Assembly: GCF_001310275.1 (NCBI RefSeq)
Contig: NZ_LGYZ01000027.1
Span: 1-64,000 of the forward strand
Source: Nocardia arizonensis
GTDB lineage: Bacteria; Actinomycetota; Actinomycetes; Mycobacteriales; Mycobacteriaceae
Length of the DNA stretch: 64,000 nt
Reading direction: 5' to 3'
The notes under the pieces are model-generated. The model worked only from the letters and a program-made list of their open reading frames with translations. It was not told where the DNA came from and did not search any database. The translations under genes and the position numbers were made by a program. Each line of letters starts with the position of its first letter. The stretch's first letter is position 1. Positions 35,898 through 44,242 of this stretch are shown here, piece after piece.

Positions 35898-37310
35898 ATG
35901 GGTTCCGTCTCCGCGGTCGAAACGGCCGATGTGGTCGTTGTCGGCGCACGATGCGCAGGTTCCGCGACGGCCGTCGCGCTCGCCCGCGCGGGCCGTCACG
36001 TCATCGCCGTCGATGCCGCGGCCTTCCCCTCCGACACCCTCTCCACGCATCTGCTCTGGCCGGCGGGCGTCGCCGAACTGCGCCGGATGGGCGCGCTGGA
36101 CCGAGTGCTCGGCCTCGGCGCGCCGCCGCTGACCACCGCGCTGGCCGCGGGCTCGGGCTACGAGATCCGCGCGCGTTTTCCCGAGGTCGACGGCGTCGAC
36201 TACGCCCTGTGTGTGCGGCGCGTCGGACTCGACGCCGCGTTGGTCGCCACCGCCCGCGCGGCGGGGGTCGAGGTCAGGGAGCGATGCCGGGTAACCGAGG
36301 TGATCCGGGACGGCGATCGGGTCGTTGGCGTGCGCTACACCGATCGTGAGCGCGGCGAACGGGAAGTGCGCGCGGCGCTTGTCGTAGGCGGCGACGGCCG
36401 CCGCAGCACGGTCGCCCGCGCGGTGCGCGCCGACCATCCCTACCGCGACGAGACGAGCGGTCGCAGTTGCTATTTCGCCTACTGGACCGATCCGCACCCG
36501 ACCCGGCGGCGGGTCGCGGCGCAGTGGCGCGTCGGCGCGCTGCTCGGCACCGCGTTCCCGTGTGACGACGGCCTGGTCCTGTGTCTGGTGCAGCCGCCGG
36601 TCGACTTCGGGCGGCGGCGGCCCGCGCACGAGGTCTACCGCGAGGCGGTCGACGCCATCGCGCCGCTCGCGCACCGTCTGCACGGCTGCGAGATGGTGGG
36701 TCGGGTCCGGTCCGCCACCGATCTGATGTCGTATTTCCGAAGGTCGTCCGGACCGGGCTGGGCGCTGCCCGGTGACGCGGGCCATTTCAAGGATCCGGTG
36801 ACCGCGCAAGGGATTCGGGACGCGCTGCGCTACGGCAGGCTGCTCGGCGAGGCGGTCGCCGATGTGCTCGACGAGCCGCGTGCACTCGACGCCGCGCTGC
36901 GCGAGTGGGAGGACCGACGCGAACGCGAATGCCTCGGCATGTACCGCTGGACCAATCGACTCGCGCGCGGAACGGCGATGGGGCCGTTGGAGATCGAGCT
37001 CTACCGCACCGCCACCCGCGACACCCGGCTCGCGGCCGCCACCCTCGAGGTGATGTCGCGCACCCGCCGCCCGACCTCGGTGCTCGGCCCGACCGGTCTG
37101 GCCGGTCTGGCGGCCCGTGCCTTCCTGCGCGCCGACGGTCGTCGCCGGGAAGCGCTGACGCAGATCGCCGACGAGGTCCGCGATCTCGCCGAGGCGTCGC
37201 TGCGGCCCATCGGCGTCGCCGTGCAGTCCGTGCTCGGCGACCGGACCGTCGGCCTGTCCGCGCTCGCGGAGACGCACGCGCTCGGCGAGCCTCGCCGCAC
37301 CGCCTCCTGA
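35898..37310 (+). CDS. FAD-dependent oxidoreductase (geranylgeranyl-reductase/halogenase-like)
   Basis: A 470-residue class A flavoprotein. FAD-binding VVVVGARCAGSATAVALARA at the N-terminus, DTLSTHLLWPAGVAEL (the DTxxTH-type signature of the geranylgeranyl-reductase/tryptophan-halogenase branch) and the second FAD motif ALPGDAGHFKDPVTAQGIRD are present. Such proteins reduce isoprenoid double bonds or oxidise aromatic substrates. It is followed after 78 bp by a Tat-exported desaturase-like flavoenzyme, so the pair may act in sequence on an isoprenoid or lipid. GTG at the second codon region is not needed: ATG at 35898. Confidence 0.82.
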   Translation: MGSVSAVETADVVVVGARCAGSATAVALARAGRHVIAVDAAAFPSDTLSTHLLWPAGVAELRRMGALDRVLGLGAPPLTTALAAGSGYEIRARFPEVDGVDYALCVRRVGLDAALVATARAAGVEVRERCRVTEVIRDGDRVVGVRYTDRERGEREVRAALVVGGDGRRSTVARAVRADHPYRDETSGRSCYFAYWTDPHPTRRRVAAQWRVGALLGTAFPCDDGLVLCLVQPPVDFGRRRPAHEVYREAVDAIAPLAHRLHGCEMVGRVRSATDLMSYFRRSSGPGWALPGDAGHFKDPVTAQGIRDALRYGRLLGEAVADVLDEPRALDAALREWEDRRERECLGMYRWTNRLARGTAMGPLEIELYRTATRDTRLAAATLEVMSRTRRPTSVLGPTGLAGLAARAFLRADGRRREALTQIADEVRDLAEASLRPIGVAVQSVLGDRTVGLSALAETHALGEPRRTAS

Positions 37311-37388
37311 GCTCTTCTCGCTCACCACCCGTCCCGTAGCCGCTCCTACCGCAGCACTGTTCCTTTCGCACTATTCGGGAGATCAACG

Positions 37389-39155
37389 ATGAACAACCGT
37401 CGTGCCACCGCATTGCCCGCGACCGTCGACCGCAGAACCGTTCTACGCGGCGCCGTCCTGGCCGGAGCCGCACTGGCGACCGCCGGGACGGCCGCCACCG
37501 GTCGCGCGCAGCCGTCGGGTCGCGATGTCGCCATCTTCGGCGGCGGGATGTCGGGCCTGTCGGCCGCGCACGAACTGTGCGAGCGCGGCTACCGGGTGAC
37601 CGTGTACGAACCGTCCTACCTTGGCGGCAAGGCACGCAGTCTCGGGGTGCCCGGCACCGGCAGCGGGGGACGGCTCGACCTTCCCGGCGAGCACGGGTTC
37701 CGCTTCTTCCCCGGTTGCTACCAGCACGTGCCCGATACGATGTCGCGAATCCCGTTCGCGGGCAATCCGAACGGCGTGCGCGACAATCTGGTCCGGGTCG
37801 AATCCGCGGTCGTCGGCTTCCGCGACCGCCCGCCGATCTTCGCCCCGGTCGGGCTGGACGGCATCACCCAGTTGACCCCGCAACTGATCCAGTCGTCCAT
37901 TGTGTCCGCTTTCGGATTCATTCCTGAACTCCCGCCCGCGGAACTGGCCTTCTTCGGCAAGCAGATGACCATGTGGTTCACCAGCTCCACCGAACGCAGA
38001 TTCGGCCAGTTCGAATACGTCTCGTGGGAGGACATGCTCCAGGCCGAGGGCAAGTCGCCCGCCTACCGCGAGTACCTGGTCTCGGCACTGACCCGCATCA
38101 CCGTCGCCGCCAAACCGCATCTGAGTTCCGCGCGCACCATCGGCACCATCGGCCAGGCGCTCATGCTCGCGGGCACCGGACTGTATCCGCAATACCGCGG
38201 CGGCGCCGACCAGATCCTCAACGGCCCGACCAACGAGGTGTGGATCGACCCGTGGGTGACGTATCTGCGTTCGCGCGGAGTGGAATTCGTCGTCGGCCCC
38301 AGGCTCACTCGGCTGCATCTGAACGGCGGCCGGATCAGCGGGGCCACCGTGCACGACGGCGGCGCGGCGCGAACGGTGCAAGCCGACTGGTATCTGTGCG
38401 CCATGCCGGTGGAGAAGACGGTCGACGTCCTCGGCGACGACATCCTCGATGCCGACCCGCATCTCGCGGGTATGCGCGAACTGATCAGCGACTGGATGGT
38501 CGGCATCCAGTTCTATCTCACCCGCCCGACCGATCTGCCCGAAGGCCACATCGCGGCGCTCGGCTCGCCGTGGGCCATCACCGCACTGCGGCAGGCGCCC
38601 ATGTGGCCGGTCGACTTCCCGAGCCGCTACGGCGACGGGACGGTCATGGAATGTCTCAGCGCCGATATCTCCGACTGGGATTCACCGGGTCTGCTGTTCG
38701 GCAAACCCGCCAAACAGTGCACCGCCGAGGAAGTGGCGCAAGAGAGCTGGGCACAGCTGAAACGCTGGCTCAACACCTCCACGAATTGGCTGCGCGACAG
38801 CGATATCCACTCCTGGCACCTTGACCCCGGCATCACCTGGTCGGGCGGGGTCACCCACAACGAGACGCCGCTGCTGGTGAACACGATCGGCTCCTACGAC
38901 CACCGACCGACCGCGCACTGCGCCATCCCGAACCTGTTCTTCGGCGGGGACCACGTCCGCAACAACATCGATCTCGCGACGATGGAGGGCGCGAACGAAT
39001 CCGGCCGCAGCGCGGCCAACGCCATCATGGACGCCGCCGGTGACCCCGGGGGGCGCGCGACCATATTCCCGCTGGTCGAGCCCGCGGAATTCGCCCCGCT
39101 GCGCGCATTGGACGCGGACCGCTATCGCGCGGGTTTGCCGCACCTGTTGGCCTGA
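37389..39155 (+). CDS. Tat-exported FAD-dependent oxidoreductase, paralogue 2
   Basis: A 588-residue paralogue of the protein at 12910. The twin-arginine signal is Arg15-Arg16 (DRRTVLRGA) with an Ala-rich hydrophobic part to ~40; FAD loop GGGMSGLSAAHELCERGYRV at 51-70; then GGKARS, LPGEHGFRFFPG, RIPF.GNPNG and LATMEGANESGRSAAN. Unlike the first copy it is Arg-rich in the usual way and has no tatA beside it. The start is preceded by GGGAG. It is likely an exported dehydrogenase for a lipid or isoprenoid, with the upstream FAD enzyme as a pathway partner. Confidence 0.85.
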   Translation: MNNRRATALPATVDRRTVLRGAVLAGAALATAGTAATGRAQPSGRDVAIFGGGMSGLSAAHELCERGYRVTVYEPSYLGGKARSLGVPGTGSGGRLDLPGEHGFRFFPGCYQHVPDTMSRIPFAGNPNGVRDNLVRVESAVVGFRDRPPIFAPVGLDGITQLTPQLIQSSIVSAFGFIPELPPAELAFFGKQMTMWFTSSTERRFGQFEYVSWEDMLQAEGKSPAYREYLVSALTRITVAAKPHLSSARTIGTIGQALMLAGTGLYPQYRGGADQILNGPTNEVWIDPWVTYLRSRGVEFVVGPRLTRLHLNGGRISGATVHDGGAARTVQADWYLCAMPVEKTVDVLGDDILDADPHLAGMRELISDWMVGIQFYLTRPTDLPEGHIAALGSPWAITALRQAPMWPVDFPSRYGDGTVMECLSADISDWDSPGLLFGKPAKQCTAEEVAQESWAQLKRWLNTSTNWLRDSDIHSWHLDPGITWSGGVTHNETPLLVNTIGSYDHRPTAHCAIPNLFFGGDHVRNNIDLATMEGANESGRSAANAIMDAAGDPGGRATIFPLVEPAEFAPLRALDADRYRAGLPHLLA

Positions 39156-39187
39156 CCGCGGTCACCGCGGGGTCGGGGCACCGTCGC

Positions 39188-39212
39188 CGCCGGAATCCGA
39201 CGCATTCCGGCG
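39188..39212. terminator. Hairpin between convergent genes
   Basis: A perfect 9-bp stem (CGCCGGAAT / ATTCCGGCG) with a 7-nt loop between the flavoenzyme and the SGNH hydrolase; probably bidirectional. Confidence 0.7.
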
Positions 39213-39217
39213 ATGGC

Positions 39218-40006
39218 TCACGGCAGGACGGGCAGCAGGTCGGGGCGCTTGGCCGTCACGCCGTCGCCGGCGGAGCGCCCCGCGGCGCGGCGAGCGGCCC
39301 ACGGCAGCAGATATCGGGTGGCCCACCGCAATCCCGCACCCATCGAGCGCGCGTACCCGCGCTCCGGGAACGGCAGCGGCTCGCGCCAGCTGCCGTCGGA
39401 CCCGGGCAGCGCGAGCGCGTCGGCGACCGCGCGGGCCAGCAGATCGTGACCGAGCGGATTGAGATGCAGGCGGTCCTCGGCCCACACCGCGGGATTGCCG
39501 GTCACCTCCGCGGTTTCGATGTCAACGAGGACGACGCCGTGTTCCTCGGCCAATTCGCGCACATCGTCGTTGAGCGCGTAGATGCGCGCGGAGAGCGGAC
39601 GCGCCGGCGGTATCACCGCGCCGAGATCGGGAAAGGTGAAGCTCACCACCGTCGCGCCCGATCCGACGAGCGCACCGAACACCGTGTCGAGTTCACGCAG
39701 CAACCCGGCACGGCTCGCACCCGGACGGATCAGGTCGTTCATCCCCGCCAGCACTGTGACCAGGTCCGGGCCGAGAGCCAGTGCCGCGTCCAGTTGTTCG
39801 GCGCGAATGGCCTCGATCCGGCGACCGCGCACCGCCAGATTCGCGTACAGCACGTCGGGACAGGCCGCGCCGAGCAGTTCGGCGAACCGGTCGGCCCAAC
39901 CGCGATATCCGCCCATGCCGTCGGGATCCCCGACGCCCTCGGTCTGGCTGTCGCCGATGGCGACGTAGCGGGTGAAGGGCCGCCGGGGCGCGAGGTCGGT
40001 ATCCAC
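39218..40006 (-). CDS. SGNH/GDSL-family hydrolase
   Basis: A 262-residue hydrolase. Block I reads YVAIGDSQTEGVGDP with the nucleophile Ser; block III is LAGMNDLIRPG (GxND); block V is DRLHLNPLGHDLLA (DxxH). These give the Ser-Asp-His triad and oxyanion residues of esterases or lipases. No signal peptide, so it is cytosolic. A GTG at 40006 with GGGAG 6 nt before it is preferred to a GTG-less ATG further up. Substrate unknown. Confidence 0.87.
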   Translation of the reverse strand: MDTDLAPRRPFTRYVAIGDSQTEGVGDPDGMGGYRGWADRFAELLGAACPDVLYANLAVRGRRIEAIRAEQLDAALALGPDLVTVLAGMNDLIRPGASRAGLLRELDTVFGALVGSGATVVSFTFPDLGAVIPPARPLSARIYALNDDVRELAEEHGVVLVDIETAEVTGNPAVWAEDRLHLNPLGHDLLARAVADALALPGSDGSWREPLPFPERGYARSMGAGLRWATRYLLPWAARRAAGRSAGDGVTAKRPDLLPVLP

Positions 40007-40147
40007 ATTCGCTCCCGCGGGACCACACGCACCCGACCGGCGAGGACCGTCCCACACTCGTCGGCCGGCGTCACGTGTCCGCGTGACGCGAGTCCATCCT
40101 ATGCACGGTGGCGGCGTCGCGCCCGAGCCGCCGCCACCGCGATCGGA

Positions 40148-40990
40148 TCACACTCCCGCCGTGGCCAATCCGGCGCGCAGATCATCGAGGATGTCGGCGA
40201 TGCCCTCGATGCCGACTGCCAGACGCACCAGTCCGGGGGTGACGCCCGCGCCCAGCTGCTCCTCCGGGGTGAGCTGGGAGTGGGTGGTCGAGGCCGGGTG
40301 GATGACCAGCGAGCGCACGTCGCCGATATTGGCGACATGGCTGTGCAGGGTCAGCGCCTCCACGAACCGCTTGCCCGCGTCCACACCGCCCGCGAGTTCG
40401 AAACCGATCACCGCGCCCGCGCCGCGCGGCGCGAGCCGCCGCGCACGCTCGTACCACGGGGAGGAGGGCAGGCCCGCGTACGACACCCAGGTCACGTTCG
40501 GCTGCTCGGTGAGGAATTCCGCCACCGCCTGCGCATTGCTCACGTGCCGTTCGATGCGCAGGCTCAGCGTCTCCAGACCCTGGCTGATGAGGAAGGCGTT
40601 GAACGGTGAGACCGCCGAACCGAGGTCGCGCAGCAACTGCACGCGCGCCTCGAGCGCGTAGGCGGGCGCGCCCAGATCGGCGTAAACCGCGCCGTGGTAG
40701 CTCGGGTCGGGCTCGGTGAATCCCGGGAAACGTCCACCGCGCCAATCGAATCCGCCGCCGTCGACGATCACGCCCGCGATGGCCGTGCCGTGCCCGCCCA
40801 GGTACTTGGTCGCCGAGTGCACGACGATATCGGCGCCGTGGGCCAGCGGCTGGATGAGGTAAGGGGTGGCGACGGTGTTGTCCACGATCAGCGGCACGCC
40901 CGCGGTGTGCGCCACTTCGGCGATGCCCGCGATATCGAGGATGTGGTTCTGGGGATTGGAGATCGTCTCACCGAAGAACGCCTTGGCACC
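40148..40990 (-). pseudogene. metY: metY (O-acetylhomoserine sulfhydrylase), N-terminus deleted
   Basis: About 281 codons of a PLP-dependent Cys/Met-metabolism enzyme remain, beginning at GAKAFFGETISNPQNHILDI. VDNTVATPYLIQPLAHGADI and HSATKYLGGHGTAIAGVIVD, with the PLP lysine in SATKYLGG, are intact, and the C-terminus is normal. Full-length MetY is about 430-450 residues, so roughly 150 N-terminal residues are missing. The upstream sequence changes abruptly to an OsmC gene in another frame. Translation from the internal ATG at 40915 would give a 255-residue protein lacking part of the active site. Confidence 0.75.
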
Positions 40991-41235
40991 ACCTGGCAGG
41001 AGATGAGCGCGGACAGATAGAACTCGACCGGATTGGGCGCGGTGCCCGTGCCGCCGAGAGCGGGCGGTTCGTCCACGTGCACGGTGTGCGCGCCGAGCGT
41101 GATCGCGCTGCCGACCGTGCCTTCGGGGGAGCCCTCGGCGCGGAACACGACGAGCGCGGCGCCCGGGTCCTTGCCGACGGCGGCGGCCGTGGCGTCGCCG
41201 ATGTCGTTGAGGGGAGTGCCGAGATCCGTTGTCAT
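40888..41235 (-). pseudogene. OsmC-like protein, C-terminus deleted
   Basis: The first ~83 residues match OsmC/Ohr-type peroxidase-like proteins (GTPLNDIGDATAAAVGKDPG, EPPALGGTGTAPNPVEFYLS, ALISCQVV with the first redox Cys at ~80). After about 40990 the frame enters metY sequence in the wrong register and stops at 40888. The second half with the other active cysteine is lost. Confidence 0.7.
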
Positions 41236-41545
41236 GTCCGCAGAGGCTAGGAATGCCGAGCGATTTGCGCGACGGTTACGCTCGGCTCGAGCGCAACGGT
41301 AGCCAGGGGTGTGCGGCGAATCGTCCGAAACCGGCGACGATAAGGATCTGGCTATCGGGATATTGCCATCAAAGCATGAGTCGTCGAAAATCGGCATGCC
41401 GATGATTGCGCGGGGGAGCGGTTTCGTCCACCGTGTATGTGTCCGAGGTTTGCTGTCCACTGGAAATGCCGGGAGCGGACACCAGGACGCGGGCGTACGG
41501 CCCGCGCGGAGTGGTCCGGCGCACCGGCCAGGAGAGGAACGCATC
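41236..41545. other. Intergenic region
   Basis: 310 bp between the osmC remnant and the NmrA-like gene, with locally lower GC around 41330-41400; presumably a divergent promoter region. No conserved site recognised. Confidence 0.45.
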
Positions 41546-42301
41546 GTGAGAATCGTTGTCATCGGCGGTACCGGACTCATCGGATCGAAACTCGTCACCG
41601 AATTGGGCGCCCACGGTCACGAGGCAGTCCCTGCCTCGCCGCGGTCGGGGGTGGACGTCCTCACCGGCGCCGGACTGGCGGAAGCGCTCGCGGGCGCGGA
41701 CGTCGTGGTCGACGTGTCGAATTCGCCGTCGTTCGAGGAGACCGCCGTCCTGGAATTCTTCACCACCGCGACCACCAATATCCTTGCCGCCGCGGCGGCG
41801 GCGGGAGTGCGGCACTATGTCGCGCTGTCGGTGGTCGGCACCGAGCGATTGCCCGACAGCGGCTATATGCGCGCGAAGGTGTTGCAGGAACGGCTCATCG
41901 AGAGTTCGCCCATGCCGTACACCATCGTGCACGCGACCCAGTTCTTCGAATTCTTCGAGGGCATCGCGCAATCGGCGACCGTCGGCGACCACGTCCATCT
42001 GCCGTCGGCGCTGGTGCGGCCGATGGCCGCCGACGATGTCGCGAAGGCGCTGGCCCAGGTCGCGGTGGGCGAGCCGCGCAACGGAGTCCTCGAAATCGCC
42101 GGACCCGAGGTATTCGGTCTCGACGCGTTCGTGGCGCACGGACTGAAAGCGCGCGGCGACGCCCGCATCGTGATCGCCGACCCGAACGCACGCTACTTCG
42201 GGGCGATACTGTCCGGCCGCGAGCTGCTGCCGGACTCCGGCGCCGCACTCTCCGCGACCACCTTCGACACCTGGTTGGACAGGACCCGCCCGGTCGCCTG
42301 A
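41546..42301 (+). CDS. NmrA/SDR-like NAD(P)-binding protein
   Basis: A 251-residue atypical short-chain-dehydrogenase fold: MRIVVIGGTGLIGSKLVTEL is the dinucleotide motif, HYVALSVVGTERLPDSGYMR lies where the catalytic Tyr region sits, and the Tyr-x-x-x-Lys spacing is only loosely kept (Y in GYMRAK), as in NmrA-like sensors and atypical SDRs. GTG start after GGAGAGG. It may be a redox sensor or a reductase; the sequence does not decide. Confidence 0.8.
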   Translation: MRIVVIGGTGLIGSKLVTELGAHGHEAVPASPRSGVDVLTGAGLAEALAGADVVVDVSNSPSFEETAVLEFFTTATTNILAAAAAAGVRHYVALSVVGTERLPDSGYMRAKVLQERLIESSPMPYTIVHATQFFEFFEGIAQSATVGDHVHLPSALVRPMAADDVAKALAQVAVGEPRNGVLEIAGPEVFGLDAFVAHGLKARGDARIVIADPNARYFGAILSGRELLPDSGAALSATTFDTWLDRTRPVA

Positions 42302-42382
42302 CGCGACCGGCCTCGGCGACGCTCACCGAATCTCCACATATGCCACCGTTGCCCTCCACATGCGGTGGCTAGGGTTCCGTAC

Positions 42383-43081
42383 ATGGAACACAGCGCACCG
42401 GCGTTCGGGCGGGCGCGGCGGATTCTCGTGGTGGACGACGAGGTCACCATCGCGGATTCGATCGCGGCGCGGCTGCGCGCGGAGGGGTTCACCGTCGGCC
42501 TCGCCCACGACGGCCCCGCCGCCGTGGCCGCGGTCCGGGCCGAATCGCCCGATCTGGTGGTACTCGATGTCATGCTGCCCGGCTTCGACGGACTCGAGGT
42601 GTGTCGCCGCATCCAGGCCGACCGGGCGATTCCGGTGCTCATGCTCACCGCGCGCACCGACGAGACCGATCAGCTGATCGGACTCGGCGTCGGCGCGGAC
42701 GACTACCTGACCAAACCGTTCTCCATGCGCGTGCTGGCCGCGCGCGTGCGGGCCCTGCTGCGGCGCGTCGAGCGCGCGGCCGACCGCGAGACGGCCGCCA
42801 TCGTCGTCGGTGACCTTCGCATCGATCCTGACCAGCGCCGAGTGTGGCGGGCCGAGAGTGAAGCCCAGCTCACTCCGCTGGAATTCGAACTGCTCGTGCG
42901 TCTCGCGCGCAGGCCGCGGGTCGTACTGGCGCGTGAGCGGCTGCTCGAGGAGGTGTGGGACTGGGCCGACGCCGCGGGCACCCGGGCGGTGGACAGCCAC
43001 ATCAAGGCGCTGCGCCGCAAACTCGGGGCCGACCTCATCCGCACCGTGCACGGCGTCGGCTACGCGCTGGAGACGCCGTGA
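42383..43081 (+). CDS. OmpR-family response regulator
   Basis: A 232-residue regulator. Receiver domain with acidic pocket VVDDE and phospho-acceptor Asp62 (LVVLDVMLPG), conserved Thr in MLTARTD and Lys in YLTKPF; then an OmpR-type winged helix (LTPLEFELLVRLARRPRVVL, RAVDSHIKALRRKLG). It is coupled to the kinase gene by a 4-nt overlap. ATG 42383 is used; a GTG 18 bases upstream is possible. Confidence 0.92.
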   Translation: MEHSAPAFGRARRILVVDDEVTIADSIAARLRAEGFTVGLAHDGPAAVAAVRAESPDLVVLDVMLPGFDGLEVCRRIQADRAIPVLMLTARTDETDQLIGLGVGADDYLTKPFSMRVLAARVRALLRRVERAADRETAAIVVGDLRIDPDQRRVWRAESEAQLTPLEFELLVRLARRPRVVLARERLLEEVWDWADAAGTRAVDSHIKALRRKLGADLIRTVHGVGYALETP

Positions 43082-44148
43082 CCGCGACGGGGGCGGCTCG
43101 ATCGCGGAATCCGCGGCTGCCGAAGGATTTTCGCGCGTGGAGTCAGACGATCGTCCGTGTCATGCCGCGCCCGCTGGATCCGGTGCGCTCGATCAAGCTG
43201 AAACTGGCCATCCTCATGGTGGTGTCCGGCGGCGTCGCCTTCGGATTCTTCGGATTCAGGATCGGGTGGCTGCCACCGAAGACCACCGTCACCGCCGTGG
43301 CGATCGCCTTGGTGACCTCGCAATTCCTGGCGCACGGCATCACCAGGCCGCTGCGCGAGATGACCGCGGCGGCCAAACGCATGGCCCACGGCGACTACAG
43401 CCGCCGCGTGCGGGCCAGCTCCCGCGACGAGGTCGGGCAACTCGCCGAGGCGTTCAACCAGATGGCCGCCGACCTGGCCGCCGCCGACCGACAGCGCCGC
43501 GACCTCATCGCCAACGTGTCGCACGAATTGCGCACGCCCATAACGGCTTTGCACGCGGTATTGGAGAACCTGGTCGACGGCGTCTCCGATCCCGATCCCG
43601 ACACCCTGCGCACCGCACTCGCCCAGACCGATCGGCTCGGCCTGCTGATCTCGGAACTACTTGACCTGTCCAGCATCGAAGCCGGCGCTTTACCCCTCGA
43701 CCGCGAAACGATCGCCGTCGCACCGCTATTGGCCCAGGTTGTCGCCGAGGCCGAGGTAATGACGGCCGCGCTCGGGCGCGGTGTGCGCTTCCTGACCCGC
43801 GTGCCGACCGGCGACCTGTCCGTCCACGCCGACCGGGCGCGCCTGCACCAGGTGCTGCTGAACCTGCTCGACAATGCCGCCCGGCACGGCCCCGCGGGCG
43901 GGGAGGTGCGCATCACCGCGCACTCCGCGCCCGGCCACACGATCATCGACGTCGAAGACGATGGCCCCGGTATTCCCCGCTCCGAACGCGCCCGGGTCTT
44001 CGATCGTTTCACCCGCGGCGGCCGGGCCGACGGCGGCGGAACCGGTCTCGGCCTGGCCATCTCCCGCTGGATCGTCGACCTGCACGGCGGCACCATCGCC
44101 GTGGCCGACCCCGGCTCCCGAATCCGGGTCTCCCTACCGGCCCCCTGA
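43078..44148 (+). CDS. Sensor histidine kinase, HAMP-containing
   Basis: A 356-residue kinase: one or two hydrophobic segments at ~40-85, a HAMP region (ITRPLREMTAAAKRMAHGDY), phospho-acceptor His149 in SHELRTPI, N box LLNLLDNAARH, and G boxes VEDDGPGIP and GGGTGLGLAI. The extracellular sensing loop is very short, so the signal is probably membrane-linked. The GTG start overlaps the regulator's stop. It is partner to the response regulator; the adjacent DUF4153 gene is a possible target. Confidence 0.92.
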   Translation: MTATGAARSRNPRLPKDFRAWSQTIVRVMPRPLDPVRSIKLKLAILMVVSGGVAFGFFGFRIGWLPPKTTVTAVAIALVTSQFLAHGITRPLREMTAAAKRMAHGDYSRRVRASSRDEVGQLAEAFNQMAADLAAADRQRRDLIANVSHELRTPITALHAVLENLVDGVSDPDPDTLRTALAQTDRLGLLISELLDLSSIEAGALPLDRETIAVAPLLAQVVAEAEVMTAALGRGVRFLTRVPTGDLSVHADRARLHQVLLNLLDNAARHGPAGGEVRITAHSAPGHTIIDVEDDGPGIPRSERARVFDRFTRGGRADGGGTGLGLAISRWIVDLHGGTIAVADPGSRIRVSLPAP

Positions 44149-44242
44149 TCTGCGCGCCGACCGCCGCGGTCGGCCACACCCTCCCACATTCCCGGACCGC
44201 TGGAGGTGCCGGGTGGACCGAACACGCCTTCGAGGAGTCACC

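Noticed and set aside
35085-37328. A single 747-codon minus-strand frame spanning the TetR gene and the antisense of the FAD oxidoreductase
   Set aside because: Only the last 219 codons look like a protein; the rest is the antisense shadow of the FAD gene.
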